Assembly (NCBI RefSeq): GCF_000499845.2
Contig: NC_023755.2
Location: 37,212,023-37,276,022, forward strand
Reading direction: 5' to 3'
DNA length: 64,000 nt
DNA from: Phaseolus vulgaris
Taxonomy: Eukaryota; Streptophyta; Magnoliopsida; Fabales; Fabaceae
The notes beneath the pieces were generated by a model. It worked only from the letters and a program-made list of their open reading frames with translations, was not told the origin of the DNA and did not search any database. This document shows positions 46,966 to 58,083 of the stretch, piece after piece (within the stretch, counting starts at the first letter, position 1; every line of letters starts with the position of its first letter). The translations under genes were made by a program, and so were the position numbers.

Positions 46966-49900
46966 TTAGAACGGGTACACTAGCACAGACTCAATCTGAC
47001 TCTTTAATGTATTGTTTTGTCGTCCAAATCCATCTCCATAGTGATATATGTAATGACCACTCCTTGCAAAGTTAATGGCAAGTTGAACAAAAGATTTAGA
47101 AAATATAGAATCCATAACTAGGTATTTGTTCAAGTTTTTCCATTCTTTGTCAATTAAAGTTTGGAAGTATTCACGGGCTTTTTCTTTTGGAAGACTAGTT
47201 TCGTGCATATAGCTGACAATTGAATTTGAGGTTTCACCCCTCCGTATCTCGTCCTGTCCAAAACTACATATTAGGCACGATGTTTTATCCATATAAGTTA
47301 AATAATAAGATTATCAAACAAAGTTAGGATTACCGTTGATGTTGCCAAATCATCGGTAAGTCTTAAAATGGTGAATGAAGAGCTCAACAACTCATGGAGA
47401 TTAGTTATAGAATGAAGCACTTGTTCTGTGATGTCTTTGCTAACCAAGAAGTAGGAATGAGTAAGAACAACCACTCCCGTGATAGAGATCCTTGCATTTT
47501 GTAGGAATTCATTGAATGGTGGAATAATTTTGTTGTAAAACCATTTTGCTTCTTGGAGGTATGCCTTGCACAAATCCGACCACTATGGAGTAATCAAACA
47601 AACAATTTAGTTTTAGTGATACTGAATATATATAGGAAAGAAAGAACTAGTTGTGTTATATTACATACTGATTTTGTGAGGTAAGGAAGACATTTTATGC
47701 CCCGTTCTTTAAAGATGTCATAAGCCATCCCATTTACGGTGTTATAGATGGCTAAGAAGCACAATACCAAGTTGTCTGGAAGAGTGTTTATGGAATTCAT
47801 GTTCCATCTTGTGTACATGCACATGTATAATAATATATGCTTAAATTAGACATTTAAATTTTTTTTTATAGAACAAAGTAAAATAAACTCCATCTCAGAT
47901 TAGTTAAACAAACCTTTCAATAGCATATGTGAAGAGCTCCAATTCATCTAAAGTACCATAGATGTCATATACATCATCGAGAATTGTGAGTAATTGGCCC
48001 ACCTTAGTGAGTTCTTTGTGACAGATAGCAAATTGAGGTTCATGAATAATTGCCAGAGACCAAATATATAATTCTACTAATCTGTCTCGAGCAAATTTTA
48101 GTTTTCTTGAGAGGCCAATGTCCAACCACCACCTAAGTAACAACACATTAAAAAACATAAATATAATGAAGACAATGATTATATAGGAAAAATAAAGTGA
48201 ACTTGCGATCTCACGTCATTTTATTTGAATTCTTCCTAATTTTTTAGTTTTTTCTTCAAAGAAGTATCTCTTTAATATTTAACATTAATTATTAAAAGAA
48301 TTATATTTGGATAATTATTATGGATTTTAATGTTATTTTTTAATCAAAATAAAAATTTGCTTCAATAATATATATAAAAAATAATACATTAAATTTTAAT
48401 ATAAATTTAGCAAGATAAAACCCTACCAATTCTAAAAATACTAAAAGCTTTTAACAAGTGTATAGTTTTTCTTTTTACTTATGTATTTCTCTTTATACCT
48501 TGATAGTTCTTTTAATTCGTTTTGATATAATGACTGCTCCATGTTGAAATCCAGCTTTGCAAGCTCTAACAGTAAGAGATTATACGGTTCTATCTTATCA
48601 TATCTGTTAATATATTGTCTGGCCATTAGTCTGAAACAACTTCGGTGATAGGGAAGCCCTTCCAATACATGCCTAACTTGTTCTGCCATTTTCGCATCCA
48701 TTAATCATTCTTTCATTAAATTCATCAGATGTGTTCTTGAAAATGCATTTGCCTCCCAAACACTTTCTCCTTCCAAGCTCAAGTATGATGCTTCGTACAA
48801 ACTTAACATTCCTTCTACATCGTTGCTAATTTCATGCTTGAATTTTCCTTTTTCATCTTTGAAACTCATAAAGATATCTGCATGCACCACAAAATAATTA
48901 AAAAGATTTCATACTATGCCATAGTACCAAGGTAACACTTTTATTGAAAAATCTGAATTGGTGGATATCCCGTTGGTTGGTAGGAAGTTTACCAGGTATA
49001 AACCCAATGGTATGGTGAAGAGTAGGATCGACAAGGTACTTATGTCAAAGGAATGACTCAAAATTTGGCCACACTATCAACAATTTGTCTTAAATAGATT
49101 TGTCTCTGATTATTGTGTAGTTGTGCTAAAAGATGTGTATGTTGCGTGGGGTTCGAAACCTTTTAGGTGTTTGGATGTTTGGCAAAGAGATAGTAAATTT
49201 AAAGAGTTGGTGAGTTTGAAGTGGTCTAGCTACGAAGTCCAAGGAGGAGGGATATACATCTTCAAAGAAAAATTGAAAAAGCTTAAAGCAGATTTAAAAG
49301 TTTAGAACAAAAAAGTTTTCGGGGACGTAAACCACATTAGTGAGGACTTGCAAAAGAGGATTAATGAGTTAGATGCACGTGATGATGAAAGAGGCTTATT
49401 AGAGTCAGAAAGAGAGGATAGAAGGACTCTTTTAGCTGACTTTAATAATTTTTTGTTTAAGAAAGAGGCAATTTTGCATCAGAAAGCAAGACACAAGTGG
49501 TTGAAACAAGGTGACCTTAATATAAAGCTTTTTCACTCGTCAGTCAATTGGAAGAGGGCAAGGAATGCGTTACATGGGATTTTTGTTAATGGTAAATGGT
49601 GCGAGGATAAGGACGTGATCAAGGACAATGCCAAATAATTTTTTGAAGACAGGTTTGTCAGGAATGATGTTTGTCAGGTTAGGTTGGACAATGTTGGTTT
49701 CAATACCATTTCAGAGGCTGAGAACAAGATGTTGATTGGTGCCTTTTCTTAAGAGGATATTAGGGCAACTCTTTAAAGTTGTGACAATTCAAAGAGCCCT
49801 GACCCTGATGGTTTTAACTTTGGTTTCATAAAGTTTAGCTGGGATATTATTAGAAAGGATGTAGTGTTGGCAGTGAATGATTTCGCGACCAATGGTAAAT

Positions 49901-52900
49901 GGCCTAGGGGATCTAATGCGTCGTTCCTTTGCTTAATCCCAAAAGTAGAAAATCCTCAGCAACTTGATGATTTTAGACCCATTTCGTTAGTTGGTTGCTT
50001 ATATAAGATTCTTTCAAAAGCGTTGTCTTTACGTTTGCTGGATAGTGTGTTAGTAGCTAATGAAGGTTTGGAAGAAGTAAAAAGTAAGAAGAAGAGTTGT
50101 GTTTTCTTCAAAGTTGATTATGAGAAGACTTATGACTCAATCAGTTGGGAGTTCATTTATTATATGTTAGAAATGTTAGATTTTCGTGGTAAATAGATCC
50201 TTTGGATAAAGGGATGCTTAGAATCTGCTTCTGTGTTAGTGCTCGTGAATGGAGGTCCTGCTAAGGAGTTTATTCCTAAGAAGGGGCTTCGTCAAGGTGA
50301 CCCGTTAGTTCTGTTTTTGTTTCTTATAGTGGCAGAGGGCTTGGCAGGGATGTCAAGGATGAAAGAAGAGAAAAAATTGATTGATAGTTTGGAGATTGGA
50401 AGGGCTAAAGTGTGGGTAAACATGTTACAATACGCTGACGATACCTTGTTTTTTTGTGAAGCCAACAATAAAAGTGTATTCAATATTAAGGCGATTATGC
50501 TCTATTTTAAGCTTGCCTATGAGCTTAAAGTTAATTTTTTGAAGAGTAAAATTGGTGGGATGGGGTTAGATCAACTTTCTCTTTAGCGTTTTGCAGCGAT
50601 TTTGAATTGCGATGTGATGCTAACTCCTTTTGTTTACTTGGGATTGCCGATTAGGGGGTTCCAATAAGTGAGGTGTTTTTTGGAGTGGGGTGTTAGAGAA
50701 AGTTAAGGCTAGGTTTAGTAGGTGGAAAGACAGGTGTTTGTCGTTAGCTGGGAGGATATGCTTGATTAAGTTTGTTCTTTCATCAGTTATGCTTTTTTTA
50801 TGTCTTTGTTCAAAATGCCCTCAGTTGTGGTAGATAAGATAGTAAGGATTCAGAGGAACTTTCTTTGGGGGTGGGTTTCAGAAGGAAGGAAGATTGCTTG
50901 GGCCTCTTGGAAAAAGGTATGTGAGCCTCGCGAGATTGGGGTCTTAATTATTGATTTAAGGATCTTTAACTTGGCTTTGTTGGGGAAGTGGATTTGGAAA
51001 TTGGAGTCACATAAGGGTGGTTTGTGGAAGGAGATTCTTGAATCTAAATATGGTGGTTGAAGAAGCTTGAGAGAGAACGGAAATTTTGTAAGGGCTTGCT
51101 TTGGTGGAAAGATTTGATGGAGGTGTGGGCTTCAGAGGGTTGGGGAAGGAATTTTGAAGACGCTTTCAAGTGGAAAGTTGGCGATGGAAGAGAAATTTCT
51201 TTCTGAGAGGACAGTTGGTTGAATTGTGGTGTACTGAAGAGGGTTTTCCCAATGTGTTTCTCTTTGAGTTCGGCCAAAGCTGCAAAGGTGGTACAACTTG
51301 GGGTTTAGAATAATGGTGTTTGGGTTTGACACTTAGATTGGCGAAGGTCTTTCTTCGAATGGGAGACACCTTTGGTGTGTAATTTTCTTCAGGTTTTGCA
51401 AGGGGCGATGTTGGATTTGGAAGATGAGGATAGTTGGGTTTGGAAGGTTGGAGAGCTTCAAACATATTCGGTTAATTATGCCTATGTTTTGTTTAGGCAG
51501 GATCGTGAGGAGGAGTTGTCTTTCGTGTACAATAAGTGTGGAGGTGTAAAGTTTTACGTTTTGCACTTTTCACTGCTTGGAGGGTGTTGGAGAATAAGAT
51601 TGCTACTACGGTCAATTTGGAAAGTCGTGGAATTGTGGTCGACAACCTTCTGTGCTGTTTGTGTGGGAAGGAGGAGGAATCCCACCACCATTTGTTTTTC
51701 GATTGCAGATTTGCTTTACTTGTTTGGTGTCAATGCTTTGAGTGACTTGGTGTGATGTCCGTGATTCACAACGATCCTGTGTCAATTTTTTTTCCAGTTC
51801 GAGATGTGCAATGTTTCAGGTTTGGTTAATGATGTTTGGGGAGCAAATTAGGTTGGAGTTGTGAGTGAAATTTAGAAACATAGGAACAATGTCATTTTTA
51901 AAAAGGGAGCGGCCGATGTGTCAGAAGTGTTCGCAATGGTTCAAGTAAAGGTTTGGTCTTAGATTTATTCAAAGTCTCGCTTTAGGCCATTCTCTTATCC
52001 TAACTGGTGTTTGGACCCTTTGGCTTGCATGAGGTTGGTTTTTTTATGTTCTTTTTTAGATTTTGTTTTGTTAGATCTTTGGTTTTGTCTGTTTGGTAGG
52101 AGTTTCTTGATAGGGAGGAGGAGGATAAAGTGCAATTTTATATTAGGGTCAGATCACCCTTGAAGTGGTTCATATTTATTAATTATTTATTGCTAATAAA
52201 AACAGAAATTAAAATATATATTTTTTATTTAAAATTATTTATAATATATGAAAAATATAAAAGAATAGCTTGGTACATGTTTGTTGTCTAGATTTTGTTA
52301 ATTTTTTGTTCTCATATTTGATTATAACAATTAAAAAACAAATGTTGGTGTAATTATTGTTAGCAAAATAAGCTTTGTGGAATAAGTTTTTAGATGGAAT
52401 ATATAAACACAATGGTTTCAAGGTTTGGATGTCATACATAATTGGTTTAGAGTGGTGAGGGGTGTAGAGCGAAAAACAGGTCCGAGGTTGTAGAGCAGAA
52501 CAAGAAATTAAATAACTTACCATCTTAGTTATTTATAGGTGGAAAAAAATTATTTTAAAAAAATACTCAACATATACTTTAACATAAATTATAAAGGAAG
52601 AGCTAAAACAAGAAATTTAAAACTAACACTAATTATCAAAACGGAAAACTGGAATTTGAAACTGTTTTTTTTTTTAAATTTGATAATTTGAAAAAAAAAA
52701 TTAATCCAATCAGAATCAATTTGAATATTTGGTAAGTCGTGAAATGTTAAGTTTATTTATAGTGGACATAAAAAGGAATCACAAATGCTGAAATTGTATA
52801 CCTTCCGAGACATCAAAGCCATGTCGTCTGAGAATTCCAAAAAGAAGAGCGGTTTCATGCAGACTTTCTCCAGTTCGGTCTTCGAAGTTTTCAATTGAAA

Positions 52901-53391
52901 CAATTTTGAGAAGGGTTGTGTTTATCTCCTCCTCGAACTTGAAGGACAATCCCAACCGTTCAATATCATCAATAAATTTAAGTAAGCTTAATGGTTTCAT
53001 ATCTGTTCCATTTATCTGAACTCGTACTTTCTCCTCTAACTTTGTTGCTCTTTCTTGTAGTGTTTCTATCTGCATTTAGCGTGCATGACAAAAAAAAACC
53101 ATTAATCGTGAAAACATTAATTCATTCCAACACACTAATTTTTACACCAAAGAAATTGAAGGAAAATAAAGATTACCGCAAACTTGTTTTCCAGGGATTG
53201 AATAAATTCATGAGTAAAAGGACTGGGTTGGAAATTATGTGGAGTTCTACATGGAGTATGGTGTTTGTTGGCATCACCAACAAGTTGGCTTGAGGATCTA
53301 GAAGGAGTTTGTGTGGTAGCTAAACAATTAGGGAGACTATGTGTCACGGTGTGTTCACTCTAAAGCTAACACTATGTGTAGTATCAAACAT
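46966..53391 (-). pseudogene. TPS-b type (mono)terpene synthase, seven exons, disrupted
   Basis: Exons on the - strand are 53391-53177, 53069-52802, 48877-48499, 48132-47914, 47807-47669, 47582-47334 and 47253-46966. All junctions are GT-AG and in phase; the seven-exon structure and lengths (219, 139 and 249 nt among them) fit class III TPS genes. Motifs are ARDRLVELYIW (RxR), DDVYDIYGTLDEL (first Mg2+ site) and TDDLATST-DE (NSE/DTE). The gene would encode about 585 residues and make plastid monoterpenes. Damage: the best ATG (53391) opens MFDTTHSVSFRVNTP-stop, out of frame with the rest of exon 1. Exon 3 has an in-frame TGA after HLMNLMKE (about 48707), where relatives have Gly. The RRx8W motif is degraded, with the second Arg and the Trp replaced. 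A 3.3-kb LINE lies in intron 2. It is likely inactive; genuine readthrough or assembly error is the alternative. Confidence 0.88.
48948..52205 (+). mobile_element. 5'-truncated LINE in terpene synthase intron 2
   Basis: It starts within the endonuclease (ELVDIPLV, SRIDKVLMSKE) and runs through RT (SLVGCLYKILSKALSLRL, GLRQGDPLVLFLFLIVAEGL, YADDTLFF). It continues to the zinc-binding end (CCLCGKEEESHHHLFFDCRF) and a 3' UTR ending TTGCTAATAAAAA. It has many stops and frameshifts. It is the same family as 27242-31860 and lies in the opposite orientation to the host gene, which would allow antisense transcription across exon 2. No clear target duplication was found. Confidence 0.9.
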
Positions 53392-53420
53392 GTGATGCTC
53401 ACCAATGTGCCTTCCCTCTC

Positions 53421-53430
53421 TATATATATA
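53421..53430 (-). promoter_or_regulatory. TATA-box-like run upstream of the terpene synthase
   Basis: TATATATATA lies 30-39 bases upstream of the candidate ATG at 53391. It is usable as a core promoter, although a start this close implies a minimal leader. Confidence 0.45.
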
Positions 53431-53439
53431 CAACCCACC

Positions 53440-54807
53440 CTAAGTAGAAACAAAAAAAAATACTTGAGGAAACCTACCCTATGAAAATGACATTAAACCT
53501 ACTCTACAACATTAAATTTTCATTACCTAATAACTTATTTTAGCCTGACTGAATCTCCATATTCCTCCTCAATCATTTTTGTAGGAATGTTATAATTAAC
53601 TTTTCCTTTTTTTTTCTAGATTTTTTAATATTTTTTTTTTCATTGTTTTTCTTTCTCTAATTTTTCTAGCTTTTGAAAGGGTGTTAATGTGTTAACACTA
53701 CAAACACATTCTTCACAAACCAATAAAATAATATTTTAATCATATCTTTCATATTTGGAGCATCTAAAAATACTTGTTTTTAAAATTGATTTTTTTATAT
53801 TTTTTTTATGTTTGTTGTTCAACTTTATTATTCTTGAAGCAATTATATTAATGTATTTCACCAAAATCAACCTCATACCTATAATAAAAATTAGAAAAAC
53901 AAGAAGTAACACAAAACAAAAGAATCAATTAGCACAAATAATATAGAAAAAGATAAGATATATCTCACTATTCACTAAGTGTTTACACATAATTTTCTCG
54001 TATATGTCTCTCGAAAGATTTTGAATTCTCACAAAAATTACTCTTTAGCTATTAAGAAGAATTGACAATCAACTCATCAATAATTTTATATTGAAAGTAA
54101 AAATTTTAGTAAATTCCTGATTGAAAAACTTGCATTGAAGCATTTGAATTGCACCAAAAGAAAATAAAAAAATGAAATGGCGTTGAAATTAAGCATGAAT
54201 CAATTAACGTGACACTGCTGTAATTGAAATCAAGACACCGCAGGGAATGACACGTTTCCAATTTAGCTTAATTGCTTCATGATTAACGCTGATCGTGCCG
54301 TCCTGTAATTTTAGCGAATATCAAATCATACAATGTTTTTGCATACATAAAGAGAAGCAAACTTTATATAAATAGAGCAGTACAAAAACACGTCAAGACT
54401 AAAAGAGGCTAAAGACAAGCTAAAGTTAGCTGGCTACTCTCGATCAGAAATCCAAGATACTTGTTTACAATGTTAATAATTATTTTTACCACTTATCCGA
54501 GACTGATTTTTTTTTTTTTTTTTTCAATTTTGACCGCATTCTTTTAGGTTTGAGAGGTTGGGATACCAACAAAAATACTTTGATGTTAAAATTAAATGAG
54601 ATAAATCTAATTGGTTCGTTTAAACAATCATTATCTTTTATTATGGAGATTTTGTCTTATTTATACATTTCTATTTCTATTAGGCCTTATGTTGTTAAAA
54701 GGGTTAATGTAGGTTCAATGCTCATTTAATTATGCTTTGCAGCTTTTAATCATAATTAATGTTGCTAATCTGTGTTTTGACGTGGACGCTGCTTTTATCG
54801 AAAGTTC
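53440..54807. other. AT-rich DNA, no gene seen
   Basis: Promoter flank of the terpene synthase, then AT-rich DNA with a T run of about 20 at 54510-54530. No coding was recognised. Confidence 0.4.
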
Positions 54808-55020
54808 GTCAGACAGTTTAGGATGACTGGTCACTCGACCTCTCGGTTTCTGGTAGAACTCTTGTCCCAAGGCTTGAAGGGTAGCTGACGTGTTATGTCA
54901 GTTCATGAACTGTCAGACAGTCTAGGATGACTGGTCACTCGACCTCTCGGTTTCTGGTAGAACTCTTGTCCCAAGGCTTGAAGCGTAGCTGACGTGTCAT
55001 GTCAGTTCATGAACCGTCAG
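54808..55020. repeat. 104-bp tandem duplication
   Basis: The unit beginning GTCAGACAGTTTAGGATGAC occupies 54808-54911 and 54912-55015 with very few changes, plus a GTCAG start of a third. The following DNA to about 55200 (TGTAAATAGTGAGGGGGTGG, CCCTTCTCTCATTGCTCTCA) is LTR- or leader-like in + orientation, so the duplication may lie in an LTR. Confidence 0.85.
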
Positions 55021-55209
55021 AAAATCTGAGTTGTTCCTCTTAATTGGATTTGAAGTTCAAGATTTGTGCGACGATTTCCCTTCCCTCATACTCCTAACAC
55101 TGTAAATAGTGAGGGGGTGGTCCCCTCATCAGTTTGTTCCCTTCTCTCATTGCTCTCACTCTTCGACTAACTTCAAAGCTAAAAGTTGAGGTAACCAATC
55201 TCTTCTTCC

Positions 55210-56565
55210 TTTTCTGATAGTTCTACCTTGACAGTTCAACCAATGTCTTCTTCCTCCCACGAATCTGCCGGCTATTATGTTAATACTCCCTTGGGCGATT
55301 TGTTTCTCCCTCTCTCTGTCGGCCTTACGTTATGGCATTCGCGACCTTTATTGATAATCTCTTCATTTGGTTATGGGCTCTCGTCTATCGTACTTTCTCT
55401 CCTCCTTCCAATATTTTCTCATGAAACGTCCAAGTGATTGGCTTGCACCAACTCTTCTATTTTATCTTTTAACGCAACACATTCTTCGGTTGTGTGGCTG
55501 AAGTTTCGGTGGTATCGACAATGTTAGCTTTGGTTTGCATTGGGAGAGTGGGAGTTCTTTTGAATGGTGGTATCAAGCTATGAGGCTTAGACACTCCTCT
55601 TAAATGACGTGTCTGTGTAGAACACACATATCGGACACCGAAAGTTGTATGACACTCGTAGGACACATATCGGTGAAATGTCCAATTCAAAAAATATTTG
55701 TTTGATTTCTGACAATTCTAACATGGTTCTAACACAATTTTATAAAGCACAAATACTTTAATTTTCTTAAAACTCAAACTTATTGTATAAATTTTTAGTA
55801 TGATTATAAAAATAAGGAACAAATCATTTTGAACCAGCCATGAAAAACATATTTCTACTAAAAAAACACTGAAACATACTTGTGCACATAAATCTTATTG
55901 CCAATTTATATAATTCATAATTATATAATATATAGATTCGTGTCCTCATGTCCTACATTTTAGAGATTATACGTATCTCTGTGTCATGTCCGTGTCAGTG
56001 TTTGTGTTACATAGGTATCAAGTTAGCGTTAAAAGTTTCATTGAGGACCCTTGACCGTTCAACCGTCAGGGGGGTCTACTGTGAAGACCTAATTGGCTTC
56101 GAGAATTTCTTGTGTCTTCTCGGTGGTCGCATTGCTCGTGGTTCCTCTTCTATTCGTCGACCCCCAGCATCCTCGGTCACCTTTGTGTTGAACTCCTTGA
56201 GTTCTTCTAGCTGCATGAACTTCGTTGCTCGCTGTCTCAGTTCGTCCATGATACCAATCGGTTTCTTGCATAGGTTGTCAGAAAAAGGTCATGGCTTGAG
56301 GATTGTGACAAGATGGTGGAGGACTACTTCTGGGATTAAGTCTCAGATACTGAGAGCTACCTTACCGAACCTTTCCAATGAAGGATCAAAGTGTTTCGGA
56401 CTTCTCTTGCTTGATGTTCACTAGAGTAAGGGAAGTCAAGTGGTGTGGATTACTTGTGGCGAATTTGGCCAAGAATTTAGACAAGAGGGTGTCGAAATAA
56501 TCAATCTCAAGGGGCAGAATGTTGAACATAGGCTTTGATGTCTCCAAATCCAAGTAGATTGCTTG
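55210..56565 (-). pseudogene. Ty3/gypsy gag remnant interrupted by a MITE
   Basis: On the - strand, 56565-56023 encodes capsid-like pieces: MFNILPLEIDYFDTLLSKFL, LVNIKQEKSETL, then CKKPIGIMDELRQRATKFMQ and LEELKEFNTKV. After the MITE (55578-56013) it resumes at 55568 with CRYHRNFSHTTEECVALKDK, IEELVQANHLDV and then INIIAGRFVGGRRH. These follow the usual order of gag, zinc-knuckle-like HxxxHTTEEC and the IAGGF-type linker in legume gypsy elements. Stops and frameshifts abound. No pol was seen. Confidence 0.75.
55578..56013 (+). mobile_element. ~435-bp MITE family, copy 3, with target-site duplication
   Basis: It starts CTATGAGGCTTAGACACTCC and ends GTGTCAGTGTTTGTGTTACATA. The flanks are GGTATCAAG at 55569-55577 and 56014-56022, a perfect 9-bp duplication. 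If the final G belongs to a CATAG terminus it is 8 bp. That size fits Mutator-like (9) or hAT (8) transposition. Its insertion split a gypsy gag frame. Collinear with the copies at 26846 and 39674. Confidence 0.88.
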
Positions 56566-56570
56566 AAGAC

Positions 56571-57505
56571 CCTGTTGTTGAGTGTGTGTGTGTGTGTTAT
56601 GTGTAGTTAGAATTTGTTAATCCACTCATAGTTATGATCCAAGGTTGCTTGATTCAAGTTCTTTTGAAAAAGAGATGTTTTTGAAAAGGCTTGGAATTGG
56701 TTGACCTTGTTGTCAAGCCAATTCAACCAATTGTTTTGTGTTTTCAATCGGTTGATTTTTGATATCCTTAACAAAATTTTGTTAAATTGATTGAATCTAT
56801 TTTAATTGATTTAAAACTAGTTTGGCTCTTGCATTTAATGCTTTTAACAACTGTTTGGAGTATAAATAAGTGGTTATACACTCTTGGTTGTTATAGATTC
56901 AAGATAACACTTTCAAAACAGTTTTTCCAAGATTGCTTCAAGCTTTGGATCTTTTTCTAAAAGTGGAATAAGATTGCATTGTATTCTTTTTACTTCAATA
57001 TGAGATTGTACCTAGGTGTACTCATTCCTTTCTCTCTTGACTACTGTATTTCTGTAAAGACAGGTGTTGTGTAGATGCAGAGGTTGCTCTAAAATCTGTG
57101 GTGTTTTGCCAAAGGTGGTGTGTGTTCTTGAAGGATTCAATATCACCTCTTTGGTGTGTGTTGTGTAATCAAGGTGTTTTATCGCTTAGTGAATTCTCAG
57201 AGGTTTATGAGGACTGGATGCAGCTTTAGGTTAAGAGTGAACCAATATAAACTCTCTGTGTTGATCTTTCTATCCCTACTCTCTTTTAAATCTTTTTGCT
57301 TTGTTTTTACAATTGTTGATAAAACAATCGATTGTTTTGCAAAACAACCGATTGATTTTCTGGAATCACATTAAAAACAATTTTGAAATTGGCTGAATTG
57401 CTTTCTATTTCTTTGATTCCTCATTGGCTTTCAATCTACCTTCAACATTTGCGAAAATCTTTCATAAACAATTCACCCTCTTGTGTAAGGCCTACATTTA
57501 TAACA
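56571..57505 (+). mobile_element. SIRE/Maximus-like copia LTR
   Basis: It starts TGTTGTTGAGTGTGTGTGTG and ends TTTATAACA. It contains GGAGTATAAATAAGTGG as a promoter, AAGATTGCATTGTATTCTTT and GTACCTAGGTGTACTCATTC. Near 57320-57350 is AACAATCGATTGTTTTGCAA with AACCGATTG. It closes with CAATTCACCCTCTTGTGTAA. This pattern is typical of SIRE-lineage LTRs in legumes (from memory). No internal region adjoins, and flanking 5-mers do not match, so it is a solo or rearranged LTR. Confidence 0.6.
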
Positions 57506-57540
57506 TGGGAGGCGTGTGAATCAATTTAAAGTAACCCCCT

Positions 57541-58058
57541 TTAGCGAGGTAGGAAAAGCGCGACAAATAAATAAATAAATAAATAAAATATAGAAAATAA
57601 AATATAGAAAATAAAAACAGTAAACAAAAACATAAATAAATAAAGATGACAAAACAAAATAAAAAAAATAACTAAAAACATAAAAGATATAAAATAAAGG
57701 CAAAATAAGATAAAGATAAAAGATATAAAGGAATAAAATAAAAACAAATCAAAACAAAAAATAAAGATAAAAGATATAGGAGATAAAATAAAATAAAAAC
57801 AAATCAAAACAAAATAAAGATAAAAGATATAAAGAGAGAAAATAAAAACAAATCAAAATAAAATAAAGATATGAGATATCCTAAATATTAGATTTTTTTA
57901 TTTTTTTTTATTTTTTTTTTATTATTTTCGTTTATAAAAAAAATAAGTTGAATATTAGATTTTTTTAGTTTTTATTTTTTTTTCCTTTTTTTTAAGGTAT
58001 ACTAAATAAATAAAAACTAATATGAGAAAACAAAATTTAAATATGCAAAATCAAATTG
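57541..58058 (-). repeat. A/T-rich leader of a Tat/Athila-type element
   Basis: Runs of AAAT, then AAAGATAAAAGATATAAAGG-type units and poly-T. Read on the - strand this is the T-rich tract that commonly follows the primer-binding site in Tat/Athila elements. The long frames inside it are low-complexity artefacts. Confidence 0.55.
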
Positions 58059-58083
58059 GAATCCCCGGCAACGACACCAAATT
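58059..58083 (-). other. Retrotransposon primer-binding site
   Basis: The - strand reads TTTGGTGTCGTTGCCGGGGA directly after the LTR end. It is close to the TTGGCGCCGTTGCCGGGGA site typical of Tat/Athila gypsy elements. Confidence 0.75.

Noticed and set aside
48705..48890. Terpene synthase exon 3 end set at the stop near 48707
   Set aside because: Similarity continues directly past the TGA (DAKMAEQVRHVLEGLPYH), so the stop is a mutation within the exon rather than a gene end.
54808..55020. Possible CRISPR-like or satellite array
   Set aside because: Only two 104-bp copies with no spacers, in a plant genome; a simple tandem duplication.
55228..55437. + strand frame beginning MSSSSHESAG, taken at first as the start of a retrotransposon gag
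   Set aside because: The - strand reads IAGRFVGGRR followed upstream by a gag zinc-knuckle-like segment, which fits the surrounding gypsy remnant better.
57521..57807. Overlapping Phe/Ile/Leu-rich frames resembling membrane proteins
   Set aside because: Artefacts of AAAT/AAAGAT low-complexity repeats.
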